59,222 bases of DNA from an uncultured Blautia sp. Lineage in GTDB: Bacteria; Bacillota; Clostridia; Lachnospirales; Lachnospiraceae. The notes under the pieces are model-generated. The model was not told where the DNA came from and did not search any database. It saw only the letters and a program-made list of their open reading frames with translations. The position numbers and the translations under genes are program-made. Below, piece after piece: positions 43,218 through 50,629 of the stretch. Numbering within the stretch: the first letter of the stretch is position 1; each line of letters starts with the position of its first letter. The DNA lies in assembly GCA_944380235.1 (NCBI GenBank), contig CALWHD010000002.1:1-59222 (forward strand). Direction: 5' to 3'.

Positions 43218-44345
43218 ATGAATCAGGAAAACGGAAAGACAAAATATTATACGCTGATGGAGGAGTTAAAACACGCCATTTTAAGCGGAAAGATCAAGGC
43301 AGGGGATAAGCTGCCATCGGAAAACCAGCTTTCAGAAAAGTACCAGATCAGCCGTCATACTGTGCGTAAAGCCCTTTCTATACTGATCCAGGAAGGGTAT
43401 ATCGTAGCAGAGCACGGCAGGGGGACATTTTGCTCCGAGCGTATGTGTCATCTGAAGAAGTCGAAAAATATAGCAGTGGTCACTACCTACATTTCAGATT
43501 ATATTTTTCCCAGGCTGATCCAGGGCATGGATAAGGTACTGACAGAAAACGGATACAGTATTATTCTGAAAAACACAGCAAACAGCAGGTCAAGAGAGGC
43601 AAAAGTGCTGGAGGATATCCTTACCAAGGATATTGACGGTCTGATCATCGAACCCAGTAAAAGCCAGATTTTATGCAGACATATGAATCTGTACCATCTG
43701 TTGGATGAGTATCAGATTCCCTATGTGTTTATCCAGGGAGTTTATTCTCAGATGAGGGAAAAACCTCACATTCTGATGGATGACTGCCGGGGCGGCTACC
43801 TGGCGGCAAAGCATCTGCTGAATATGGGACATGAAAATCTGGTGGGGATTTTTAAGGCAGATGATTTTCAGGGAAGAGAACGGCACAAAGGCTATGTCAA
43901 GGCATTGCAGGAGGCAGGTTTTTTCTACGATCCGGACCGGGTCATCTGGTATCATACAGAAGACAGAAAAGCAAAACCGGGGGTTTCTGTGAAAGCATTG
44001 CTGGAACAGGGAACAGAAGTTGACGGCATCGTATGCTATAATGACCAGGTTGCCCTGGATGTGATCCGGGCAGTACAGGAGTGCGGCCGCAAGGTGCCGG
44101 ATGAGATTTCTGTGATCGGATACGATAACTCTGTGATGGCGGCAGGAGGCATGGGGCTCACCACCATAGCCCACCCTCAGGAAAAATTGGGAGAGATGGC
44201 GGCAGAGCTGCTCCTTGAAAAGATCAGAGAGGTACCTGAGGAGAAAAGCAGGATCTCCAGGCTGATCCAGCCGGAGCTGATCGTCAGAAATTCTGTCAGG
44301 AACAGAAAAAAACAGAAAAACGCAGGAGGAGAAAAAGAATGTTAG
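43218..44345 (+). CDS. GntR-LacI chimeric transcriptional regulator, AraR-like
   Basis: Predicted arabinose-type repressor. The 375-residue protein has an N-terminal GntR winged helix (about 8-75: [25 protein letters not shown]) joined to a LacI/periplasmic-binding-like effector domain (about 85-365: [29 protein letters not shown]). This is the architecture of B. subtilis AraR. ATG 43218 is chosen because AAAGGAG lies six bases upstream; an earlier ATG (43197) overlaps the -10. It overlaps araD by seven bases, which suggests L-arabinose or L-ribulose as effector (inference). Confidence 0.88.
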   Translation: MNQENGKTKYYTLMEELKHAILSGKIKAGDKLPSENQLSEKYQISRHTVRKALSILIQEGYIVAEHGRGTFCSERMCHLKKSKNIAVVTTYISDYIFPRLIQGMDKVLTENGYSIILKNTANSRSREAKVLEDILTKDIDGLIIEPSKSQILCRHMNLYHLLDEYQIPYVFIQGVYSQMREKPHILMDDCRGGYLAAKHLLNMGHENLVGIFKADDFQGRERHKGYVKALQEAGFFYDPDRVIWYHTEDRKAKPGVSVKALLEQGTEVDGIVCYNDQVALDVIRAVQECGRKVPDEISVIGYDNSVMAAGGMGLTTIAHPQEKLGEMAAELLLEKIREVPEEKSRISRLIQPELIVRNSVRNRKKQKNAGGEKEC

Positions 44346-45028
44346 AAGAATTAAAAAAAGCAGTTTATGAGGCAAATATGCTTCTTCCCAAGTATCAGCT
44401 TGTAACGTTTACCTGGGGAAATGTAAGTCAGATCGACAGGGAGACAGGGTATTTTGCCATTAAACCCAGCGGTGTGGATTATGACAAACTGACACCGGAT
44501 GATATGGTGATCATGGATCTGGAAGGCAACAAAATCGAAGGAAGATACAATCCTTCTTCCGATACTCCTACCCATATAGAACTGTATAAAGCTTTTCCGA
44601 ATATCGGCGGCATTGTACATACCCATTCTTCCTGGGCAACCAGCTGGGCGCAGGCAGGAAGAGGAATTCCCTGTTACGGAACCACACATGCAGATTATAT
44701 GTACGGAGAGATTCCCTGCGTCAGATGTCTGACAAAGGACGAAATTGAAGGTGCGTATGAGAAGAATACAGGACTCCTTATAGCAGATTATTTCAAAGAT
44801 AAAGATTATCAGGCTGTTCCGGCAGTTCTCTGCAAAAATCATGGTCCCTTTACCTGGGGAAAAGACGGACATGAGGCAGTGCATAACGCTGTGGTTCTGG
44901 AAGAAGTGGCAAAGATGGCGGCACGCTGTGAAAGTATCAATCCTCAAGTACAGCCGGCGCCTCAGGAGCTGCAGGATAAGCACTATTACAGGAAACACGG
45001 AGCAAACGCCTATTACGGACAGAAATAG
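44339..45028 (+). CDS. araD: L-Ribulose-5-phosphate 4-epimerase
   Basis: Converts L-ribulose-5-phosphate to D-xylulose-5-phosphate, the last step of arabinose entry. The 229-residue class II aldolase-fold protein has TWGNVS and KPSGVDYD, and the zinc/catalytic residues Asp75 (SSDTPTH), His94 and His96 (VHTHSSW) and His168 (CKNHGPF). AGGAGG precedes the ATG inside the end of the regulator gene. araA and araB are not adjacent, so the pathway is split. The related UlaF or SgbE substrates are alternatives. Confidence 0.93.
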   Translation: MLEELKKAVYEANMLLPKYQLVTFTWGNVSQIDRETGYFAIKPSGVDYDKLTPDDMVIMDLEGNKIEGRYNPSSDTPTHIELYKAFPNIGGIVHTHSSWATSWAQAGRGIPCYGTTHADYMYGEIPCVRCLTKDEIEGAYEKNTGLLIADYFKDKDYQAVPAVLCKNHGPFTWGKDGHEAVHNAVVLEEVAKMAARCESINPQVQPAPQELQDKHYYRKHGANAYYGQK

Positions 45029-45083
45029 AAAAGAGTCCAGGTTCTGCAGCCAGAAACTTTTCTGTCAGAACCTGGACTCTTTT
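45029..45083. terminator. Bidirectional terminator after araD
   Basis: A perfect 18-bp stem: the arm beginning AAAAGAGTCCAGG (45029-45046) pairs with 45066-45083, ending GGACTCTTTT. A- and T-runs at both ends suit both strands. It begins on the base after the araD stop and ends 8 bp before the convergent gene. Confidence 0.9.
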
Positions 45084-45090
45084 GTCTGCC

Positions 45091-45606
45091 TCAGAAGAAG
45101 TCATAGTCTTCCGGCTTATCCGGCGGCAGTTTTTTCATCCGCCGGATAAAATAAAACAGGAAGACAAACATCACAAGTATGACAAGGACAGGAAAGAACC
45201 CTGCATCTTTCTGCACGGCGGAACAATAACTAAGTTGGGCATATGTGAGCATAATACAAAATTTCATTGTAGACAGCAGACTTTTTACGTTCTGATAGAC
45301 CCAGTGTTTATTAAAGGGAGTAATCCTTACAGGCAGATTCCATGCGGAAGGAATTCTGGAAACAAACATCAGGAGCAAATAGAGAAGAATGGCAAGGACG
45401 GGAAGCAGCAGCAGAGTGTTTTTGCCTCCAAATCCATCGGCCTGCCCTCTGAAGTTATAGTGGGTGGCAATTTTTTCCGGAATCCGGTTCCAGTATAGAA
45501 AGAGAAACAGAAACATTCCCAACAGTAGAAGAAGAGACAGAATATCCAAAATTTTCTGGTAAAGATTCGATGCGCTTTTTAAATCCTCTTTTGTGTTGTT
45601 TTCCAT
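45091..45606 (-). CDS. DUF1648-family membrane protein
   Basis: The 171-residue protein has four likely TM helices (about 19-39, 63-83, 108-125 and 133-154). Between the first two is the DUF1648 signature RIPEKIATHYNFRGQADGFGGK. The C-terminus is acidic and aromatic (KPEDYDFF). DUF1648 is often part of SdpI-like immunity or signalling membrane proteins, but no specific function can be given. AAAGGGGG lies before the ATG. It converges on araD and diverges from the ZIP gene. Confidence 0.8.
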   Translation of the reverse strand: MENNTKEDLKSASNLYQKILDILSLLLLLGMFLFLFLYWNRIPEKIATHYNFRGQADGFGGKNTLLLLPVLAILLYLLLMFVSRIPSAWNLPVRITPFNKHWVYQNVKSLLSTMKFCIMLTYAQLSYCSAVQKDAGFFPVLVILVMFVFLFYFIRRMKKLPPDKPEDYDFF

Positions 45607-45907
45607 AGAAATCCCCCTTTCTCACAGAAAGAATATATGGTTTGAGGCTATATGTATATCTGTAAAGTTATGATTATAGAGTATAGCATAAAAGAAGAAA
45701 CAGGAAAAGAAATTTGTGACAAAAAGAAAAAAGATGAGTAGTATAAAGAAGAAGTAAAACAAAGAAGAAAAAGCGTGTGTTTTACGGGGAACTATGCTAT
45801 AATGAAAAATAGTCAGAATTTTCTGGCTGGCGACGGAGAAAAACTCTGAGAATTTGTCTTTACCGCAGGATATACTATAAAATATAGAAAGATAAAAGGG
45901 AGAAGAA
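45607..45907. other. Divergent intergenic region, DUF1648 gene / ZIP gene
   Basis: Very AT-rich with no credible ORF. The minus strand shows an extended -10, TGCTATACT, near 45678-45686. The plus strand shows TGCTATAAT at 45795-45803. Between them is a purine-rich stretch with no clear dyad. No Zur-like palindrome could be identified by eye. Confidence 0.5.
45795..45803 (+). promoter_or_regulatory. Extended -10 promoter candidate for the ZIP gene
   Basis: TGC followed by TATAAT (45798-45803); no good -35. A second candidate, TTGTCT (45854-45859) with TATAAA (45876-45881), lies closer to the gene. Confidence 0.5.
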
Positions 45908-46687
45908 ATGGAACTTTTTTCAGGAATTATGATTCCCTTTCTGGGGACAACATTAGGTGCGGCATCTGTTTTCTTTCTGAAGCAGGAAATCAGGCCGCTG
46001 GTACAAAAAGCGCTTCTGGGATTTGCCTCCGGCGTGATGGTGGCAGCTTCTGTCTGGTCTCTTCTGATTCCCTCCATGGATATGTCAGAGAGCATGGGAA
46101 AGTTTGCCTTTGTCCCTGCCGCAGTGGGCTTTCTCATGGGGATTTTTTTTCTTCTTGCCATGGATAAACTGATCCCTCATCTGCATCTGGGGGAAACGAA
46201 ACCGGAAGGAAGAAACAGTAATCTTAAGAAGACCACCATGCTGGTCCTGGCAGTGACACTGCACAATATTCCGGAAGGCATGGCAGTGGGCGTGGTTTTT
46301 GCCGGTATGCTGGCGGACAATGTGGAGATCAGCTTTGCAGGCGCCATGGCTCTGTCCATAGGAATTGCCGTCCAGAATTTTCCGGAGGGTGCTATTATTT
46401 CTCTGCCCCTTCGGAGTGAGAATGGCGTGGGAAAAGGGAAGGCATTTGCCTATGGTACACTTTCCGGAGCTGTGGAGCCGCTGGGAGCCCTGATCACTGT
46501 GCTTTTATTTCGTTTTATCAACCCTGTGCTCCCTTATCTCCTTGCTTTTGCCGCAGGTGCTATGATTTATGTGGTGGTGGAAGAGCTGATTCCCGAAGCC
46601 AGTGAAGGAGAACACAGTAACATTGGAACGATTGGATTTGCGGCAGGATTCACATTGATGATGGTGCTGGATGTGGCACTGGGATAA
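45908..46687 (+). CDS. ZIP-family metal transporter
   Basis: Membrane transporter, probably bringing zinc or another divalent metal into the cytoplasm. The 259-residue protein has about eight TM helices. It shows the paired metal-site motifs LHNIPEGMAVG (His119, Glu123) in TM4 and VQNFPEGAIIS (156-164) in TM5. Residues 90-105 form the variable loop, with only HLHL as possible metal ligands. AAGGGAGAAG precedes the ATG. Metal choice and direction are inferred from the GufA/ZupT-like subfamily. Confidence 0.9.
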   Translation: MELFSGIMIPFLGTTLGAASVFFLKQEIRPLVQKALLGFASGVMVAASVWSLLIPSMDMSESMGKFAFVPAAVGFLMGIFFLLAMDKLIPHLHLGETKPEGRNSNLKKTTMLVLAVTLHNIPEGMAVGVVFAGMLADNVEISFAGAMALSIGIAVQNFPEGAIISLPLRSENGVGKGKAFAYGTLSGAVEPLGALITVLLFRFINPVLPYLLAFAAGAMIYVVVEELIPEASEGEHSNIGTIGFAAGFTLMMVLDVALG

Positions 46688-46699
46688 GAAAAGAACAGA

Positions 46700-46757
46700 A
46701 AATGCAGAAAATGCCTCGCTGACAGTTTCTACTGTCAGGTATTTTCTGCATTTTTTC
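46700..46757 (+). terminator. Terminator after the ZIP gene
   Basis: AAATGCAGAAAATGCCT pairs with AGGTATTTTCTGCATT, capped by GACAGT/ACTGTC, and is followed by six T. Confidence 0.85.
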
Positions 46758-46783
46758 ATAAAAATAAAAATTCAATCGAAAGG

Positions 46784-46812
46784 TTGACGCGGGAGAAAGG
46801 TTATGTTATAGT
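46784..46812 (+). promoter_or_regulatory. Promoter of csoR-copA
   Basis: TTGACG at 46784-46789, 17-nt spacer, TATAGT at 46807-46812. The start is near 46819 and the CsoR operator begins about 10 bp downstream. Confidence 0.75.
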
Positions 46813-46828
46813 AATTTTGTCAAGATAA

Positions 46829-46845
46829 TACCCCACGGGGGTGTA
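46829..46845. promoter_or_regulatory. CsoR operator
   Basis: TACCCCACGGGGGTGTA, the classic GC-core dyad of copper-sensing CsoR (TACCCNNNNGGGGGTA type), placed just after the predicted start site. Confidence 0.85.
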
Positions 46846-46862
46846 GAGAAGGAGGCGCAGAG

Positions 46863-47123
46863 ATGAAAGCAGACAAAGCAAAGATCAACCGTCTTTTGAA
46901 GACAGCCAGAGGACAGATTGACGGAATCCTGAAGATGGTGGAGGAAGACAGGTACTGCATGGATATTTCTCATCAGCTCATGGCAACAGAGGCGATTTTA
47001 AATAAAGCAAACAAGGAAATTCTTACAGCACATTTAAAAAGCTGCGTAACGAATGCTTCCTCTGACGAAGAGAGAGAGGAAAAAGTGGATGAACTGGTTG
47101 CCATGCTTGGGAAAATTCTGTGA
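46863..47123 (+). CDS. csoR: Copper-sensing repressor CsoR
   Basis: All-helical tetrameric repressor that releases DNA on Cu(I) binding. The 86-residue protein carries the Cu(I) ligands Cys32, His57 and Cys61; the 25- and 4-residue spacing equals that of M. tuberculosis CsoR. This pattern fits copper rather than nickel (RcnR) or formaldehyde (FrmR). AAGGAGG precedes the ATG, the operator is in its leader, and copA follows 59 nt later. Confidence 0.95.
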   Translation: MKADKAKINRLLKTARGQIDGILKMVEEDRYCMDISHQLMATEAILNKANKEILTAHLKSCVTNASSDEEREEKVDELVAMLGKIL

Positions 47124-47125
47124 TG

Positions 47126-47156
47126 TTGAGAAAGACCAGTTATTTGCGGATATAAT
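47126..47156 (+). promoter_or_regulatory. Possible secondary promoter for copA
   Basis: Perfect TATAAT at 47151-47156 with a weak TTGAGA at 47126-47131 (19-nt spacer). No CsoR-type dyad is next to it, so if active it would give copper-independent expression. Confidence 0.35.
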
Positions 47157-47182
47157 AGACAGAAAATATACCAAGGGAGGGA

Positions 47183-49780
47183 ATGGCATTGAAAGAAAAG
47201 TTTGACGTAACAGGCATGACCTGTTCCGCCTGCTCTTCCAGAGTGGAAAAATGCGTCAGCAAGCTGGAAGGTGTGGAGAATGTCAGTGTGAATCTGCTTA
47301 CCAACAGCATGCAGGTGGATTTTAATGACCGTGTTATCCAGACACAGGGAATCATAGAGGCTGTGGAGCACGCAGGCTACGGTGCCGCTGTACAGGGAAA
47401 GGCAGAAAAGACGGCACAAGGAAGGGGAAAAGAGAAGGCAGGAGGGCTGACTCCGGTACAGGAGCATCTGAAAAACATGAAGAGCAGGACTATCTGGTCC
47501 TTTGTATTTCTGATTCCTCTGATGTATGTGTCTATGGGACATATGGCCGGTCTTCCTCTTCCGGGATTTTTAAGTGGAGCAGAGAACGCGGTGGGCTTTG
47601 CTATGACCCAGTTCCTGCTGTGTCTGCCTGTAGTCTATATTAACCGGGCATATTATAGTAAGGGCTTTTCTACTTTGTTTCACGGAGCGCCCAATATGGA
47701 CACCTTGATCGCGGTGGGATCCGCAGCATCTTTAGTCTACGGGATTTTTGCCATTTACCGCATGGGCTATGGTCTGGGCGTGCAGGATCTGGATCTGGTA
47801 AATACTTACCGCCATGATCTGTATTTTGAATCTGCGGTGATGATCCTGGCGCTGATCAATATCGGGAAATACCTGGAGGCACGCTCTAAAGGAAAGACCA
47901 GTGAAGCTATTACAAAGCTGATGGATATGGCGCCAAAGACTGCTTTCGTGGAGCGTGACGGAATGGTAACAGAGATTCCCGCGGAGGAGATCCTTGCCGG
48001 AGATGTCCTTCAGGTAAAGCCGGGAAGCAGTGTCCCGGCAGATGGTGTAGTTCTGGAAGGGAGTACCAGTATCGACGAAGCGGCGATTACGGGAGAAAGT
48101 ATTCCGGTACAGAAAAATCCCGGAGATAAAGTCATCGCAGCTACTATGAATAAGGCGGGTTTTTTCCGTATGAGGGCATCAAAAGTAGGAGATGATACCA
48201 CTTTTTCCCAGATCATCCGTCTGGTGGAGGAAGCCAGCTCCAGCAAGGCTCCCATCGCAAAGACAGCCGACAAGATTGCGGGAGTGTTTGTCCCTGTTGT
48301 TATGACCATTGCACTGCTCACAGCTGTGATCTGGCTCATCGCCGGAGCGGAGTTTGAATTTGCCCTGTCCTGCGGCATTGCGGTGCTGGTCATTTCCTGC
48401 CCCTGTGCCCTGGGGCTTGCCACACCGGTAGCTATTATGGTGGGAACAGGAAAAGGCGCGGAAAACGGAATTCTTATCAAATCAGGGGAAGCTCTGGAAA
48501 TCACTCATGATATCCAAAGTGTTGTTCTGGATAAGACAGGTACCATTACCCAGGGAAAACCTGAGGTGACAGATCTGGAACCTGTGGGAACAGACAGCCG
48601 CAGCCTTCTTGAAATTGCGGCAGCACTGGAGAAGAAAAGTGAGCATCCTCTGGCAGAGGCAGTTCTTGCCAAAGCGGAACAGGATGGTATTTCTATTCCG
48701 GAGACTACAGATTTTCAGGCTGTGCCGGGAAGAGGTATTGAAGCTGTAATTCGTGGTGTGAGATATTTTGCGGGTAACAGGAAACTGATGGAAGAACAGG
48801 GGATTGACTGTACAAAAGCGCAGAAATTGACAGAGCGTCTCGCAGAAGAAGGAAAGACTCCACTGTTTTTTGCAGATGAGAAAAAACTTCTGGGTATCAT
48901 CGGTGCAGCAGATGTGGTGAAACCTACCAGTGCCCAGGCAATCCGGGAATTAAAGAAAATGGGCATAGAGGTCATTATGCTCACGGGAGATAATGAAAGA
49001 ACCGCAAGAGCTATTCAGAAACAGCTGGATATCGACACCGTTATTGCTGAGGTCCTTCCTCAGGATAAAGAAAGGGAAGTAGCAAAGCTCCAGGAATCCG
49101 GCAAAAAGGTGGCCATGGTAGGAGACGGAGTCAATGATGCTCCGGCTCTTGCAAGGGCAGATGTGGGGATTGCGATCGGCGCAGGAACAGATGTTGCCAT
49201 TGAGAGCGCAGATGTGGTCCTTATGAAGAACGATCTGCTGGACGTGGTCACTGCAGTGTCTCTCAGCAAAGCAGTAATCCGCAATATCAAAGAAAACCTG
49301 TTCTGGGCATTTTTCTATAACGTATGCGGGATTCCGCTGGCGGCAGGTGTGCTCTATCCTGTTTTTGGACTGAAATTAAGCCCTATGTTCGGAGCGGCGG
49401 CAATGAGCCTAAGCAGCTTTTTCGTAGTTTCCAATGCACTGCGGCTGAGATTTTTCCATGTCCTGAAGAAACCAGAAGCAGAGGAAAACGGATCCGTGCA
49501 GGAACAGACAACATCAGATCATACACGGCAGGAACAAAAGAAAATACAGCCTGCCGGGAATAAGGAGGATAAAATCATGTATACTATGAAAATCGAAGGA
49601 ATGATGTGCCCCCACTGCCAGGCAGCAGTGACAAAGGCCTTGAATGGCATCGAGGGTGTAAAGGCAGAGGTGAATCTGGAGAAGAAAGAGGCTTATGTGG
49701 AAGCGGCTGAAAATGTGACAAAAGAAGCGCTGACAAAAGCTGTGACAGAAGCTGGGTATGAAGTGGTTTCTGTAGAGTAG
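47183..49780 (+). CDS. copA: Copper-exporting P1B-type ATPase with C-terminal CopZ-like domain
   Basis: Exports Cu(I) using ATP. Of 865 residues, about 5-70 are an N-terminal heavy-metal domain (GMTCSAC, Cys14/17). Eight TM helices follow, with the ion channel motif Cys406-P-Cys408, the phosphorylated Asp450 in DKTGT, the HP motif ([10 protein letters not shown]) and [10 protein letters not shown]. After a hydrophilic 45-residue linker, a second metal-binding domain starts at Met799 (GMMCPHC, Cys809/812). A C-terminal domain like this is unusual for CopA; the region carries its own RBS and start codon. It lies in the csoR operon. Confidence 0.95.
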   Translation: MALKEKFDVTGMTCSACSSRVEKCVSKLEGVENVSVNLLTNSMQVDFNDRVIQTQGIIEAVEHAGYGAAVQGKAEKTAQGRGKEKAGGLTPVQEHLKNMKSRTIWSFVFLIPLMYVSMGHMAGLPLPGFLSGAENAVGFAMTQFLLCLPVVYINRAYYSKGFSTLFHGAPNMDTLIAVGSAASLVYGIFAIYRMGYGLGVQDLDLVNTYRHDLYFESAVMILALINIGKYLEARSKGKTSEAITKLMDMAPKTAFVERDGMVTEIPAEEILAGDVLQVKPGSSVPADGVVLEGSTSIDEAAITGESIPVQKNPGDKVIAATMNKAGFFRMRASKVGDDTTFSQIIRLVEEASSSKAPIAKTADKIAGVFVPVVMTIALLTAVIWLIAGAEFEFALSCGIAVLVISCPCALGLATPVAIMVGTGKGAENGILIKSGEALEITHDIQSVVLDKTGTITQGKPEVTDLEPVGTDSRSLLEIAAALEKKSEHPLAEAVLAKAEQDGISIPETTDFQAVPGRGIEAVIRGVRYFAGNRKLMEEQGIDCTKAQKLTERLAEEGKTPLFFADEKKLLGIIGAADVVKPTSAQAIRELKKMGIEVIMLTGDNERTARAIQKQLDIDTVIAEVLPQDKEREVAKLQESGKKVAMVGDGVNDAPALARADVGIAIGAGTDVAIESADVVLMKNDLLDVVTAVSLSKAVIRNIKENLFWAFFYNVCGIPLAAGVLYPVFGLKLSPMFGAAAMSLSSFFVVSNALRLRFFHVLKKPEAEENGSVQEQTTSDHTRQEQKKIQPAGNKEDKIMYTMKIEGMMCPHCQAAVTKALNGIEGVKAEVNLEKKEAYVEAAENVTKEALTKAVTEAGYEVVSVE
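49577..49780 (+). CDS. Candidate internal start giving free CopZ-like copper chaperone (67 aa)
   Basis: In frame with copA, AAGGAGG (49562-49568) lies eight bases before ATG 49577. The product would be a complete 67-residue HMA domain: [18 protein letters not shown] at the start and [13 protein letters not shown] at the end. That is the size and shape of CopZ. No stop codon separates it from copA. Either the RBS is a relic of a once separate copZ now fused, or both products are made. Translation from this site is inferred, not shown. Confidence 0.5.
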   Translation: MYTMKIEGMMCPHCQAAVTKALNGIEGVKAEVNLEKKEAYVEAAENVTKEALTKAVTEAGYEVVSVE

Positions 49781-49816
49781 TCTCTGCGGATATGCAGGCT
49801 GAAGAACATCTAGGGC

Positions 49817-49880
49817 AGGGCTGCCTGCCGGAAATAGGGGAACCCCTGAAAGTCCGGCAGACAGCCCTTGCACGTTTTAT
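49817..49880 (+). terminator. Long hairpin, probable terminator of copA
   Basis: AGGGCTG-C-CTGCCGG pairs with CCGGCAG-A-CAGCCCT (49817-49831 with 49854-49868), capped by GGGG/CCCC. It is followed by TGCACGTTTTAT, so the U-tract is displaced and weak. Confidence 0.55.
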
Positions 49881-49897
49881 AGGGGAAATGTTAGAAT
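49868..49897 (+). promoter_or_regulatory. Possible promoter of ispF
   Basis: TTGCAC at 49868-49873, 18-nt spacer, TAGAAT at 49892-49897. Confidence 0.4.
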
Positions 49898-49974
49898 ATC
49901 TTAGGAACTTTGAGACAGAAAGAGCAGACTGGACTAAGGGGCTGCTTTATGATACGGAAAGGAGAAATTCAGAT

Positions 49975-50514
49975 ATGATTCGTGTTGGAATGGGATACGA
50001 TGTGCATAAACTTACAGAAGGAAGGGACCTGATCTTAGGAGGGGTGAACATTCCCTGGGAAAAAGGGCTTTTGGGACATTCAGACGCAGATGTGGTGGTG
50101 CATGCTATTATGGATGCCCTTTTAGGTGCAGCGGCACTCCGGGACATCGGCAGGCATTTTCCGGATACAGACCCTCAGTACAAAGGGATTTCAAGCATCA
50201 AACTGCTTCAGTATGTGGGAAAACTTCTGGAGGAGAATCTGTATGTGGTGAATAACATTGACGCTACAATTATTGCTCAGAAGCCGAAGCTGCTTCCTTA
50301 TATCGACCAGATGATTTCCAATGTGGCAGAAGCTCTCCATCTGGAGGAAAATCAGGTGAACATCAAGGCGACTACAGAGGAAGGGCTGGGATTTACCGGA
50401 AGTATGGAAGGGATTTCTGCACATGCTGTCTGCGCGCTTACCAGTGTGAAAGACCTGGAAGAGGATGACAGAAGCTTCTCCTGCGGGGGCTGCTGCAGAG
50501 AGAGAATCTCCTAA
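49975..50514 (+). CDS. ispF: 2-C-Methyl-D-erythritol 2,4-cyclodiphosphate synthase
   Basis: Forms the cyclic diphosphate of the MEP isoprenoid pathway. The 179-residue protein from ATG 49975 begins [13 protein letters not shown] (metal ligands Asp9, His11) and has [19 protein letters not shown] and [14 protein letters not shown] 49975 follows AAAGGAG; the frame runs back to 49792 through the copA hairpin, but that extension is not IspF-like. The last 20 residues ([16 protein letters not shown]) extend beyond the usual end and contain CGGCC, an odd feature. ispD is not adjacent. Confidence 0.94.
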   Translation: MIRVGMGYDVHKLTEGRDLILGGVNIPWEKGLLGHSDADVVVHAIMDALLGAAALRDIGRHFPDTDPQYKGISSIKLLQYVGKLLEENLYVVNNIDATIIAQKPKLLPYIDQMISNVAEALHLEENQVNIKATTEEGLGFTGSMEGISAHAVCALTSVKDLEEDDRSFSCGGCCRERIS

Positions 50515-50522
50515 TCACAGTA

Positions 50523-50551
50523 TTGATTAAAAAGGAAAGTTGTTATAAAAT
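50523..50551 (+). promoter_or_regulatory. Promoter of feoAB
   Basis: TTGATT at 50523-50528, 17-nt spacer, TAAAAT at 50546-50551. ATTAAC (50550 region) and GTTAAT flank the leader hairpin and might form part of an iron-regulator site; I cannot assign one. Confidence 0.55.
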
Positions 50552-50559
50552 TAACATCG

Positions 50560-50596
50560 GTCGGCAGGGTTAATGTTCTTTAACTCTCCTGTCGGC
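50560..50596 (+). promoter_or_regulatory. Hairpin in the feoAB leader
   Basis: GTCGGCAGG (50560-50568) pairs with CCTGTCGGC (50588-50596) with G-U pairs, and GTTAA/TTAAC pair inside. It begins at about +3 of the predicted RNA. It could be a 5'-stabilising stem or an attenuator; the tail ACAATTT is a poor U-tract. Confidence 0.5.
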
Positions 50597-50629
50597 ACAA
50601 TTTAATACAAAAGATACGGAGGAAAGAGC

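Noticed and set aside
43671..44998. Long minus-strand frames opposite the AraR-like gene and araD
   Set aside because: Both sense genes are clear. The antisense frames lack RBS and conserved motifs.
45622..46161. 179-residue minus-strand frame in the DUF1648/ZIP gap
   Set aside because: It overlaps the ZIP gene and AT-rich promoter DNA, and its Phe/Ser-rich end reflects poly-A/T composition.
49780..49800. Separate copZ gene downstream of copA
   Set aside because: No stop codon separates the CopZ-like domain from copA; it is in frame and is described as a fused domain with a possible internal start.
49792..49974. 61-residue N-terminal extension of ispF
   Set aside because: It passes through the copA hairpin and the ispF promoter candidate. 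The true IspF start [13 protein letters not shown] has its own RBS.
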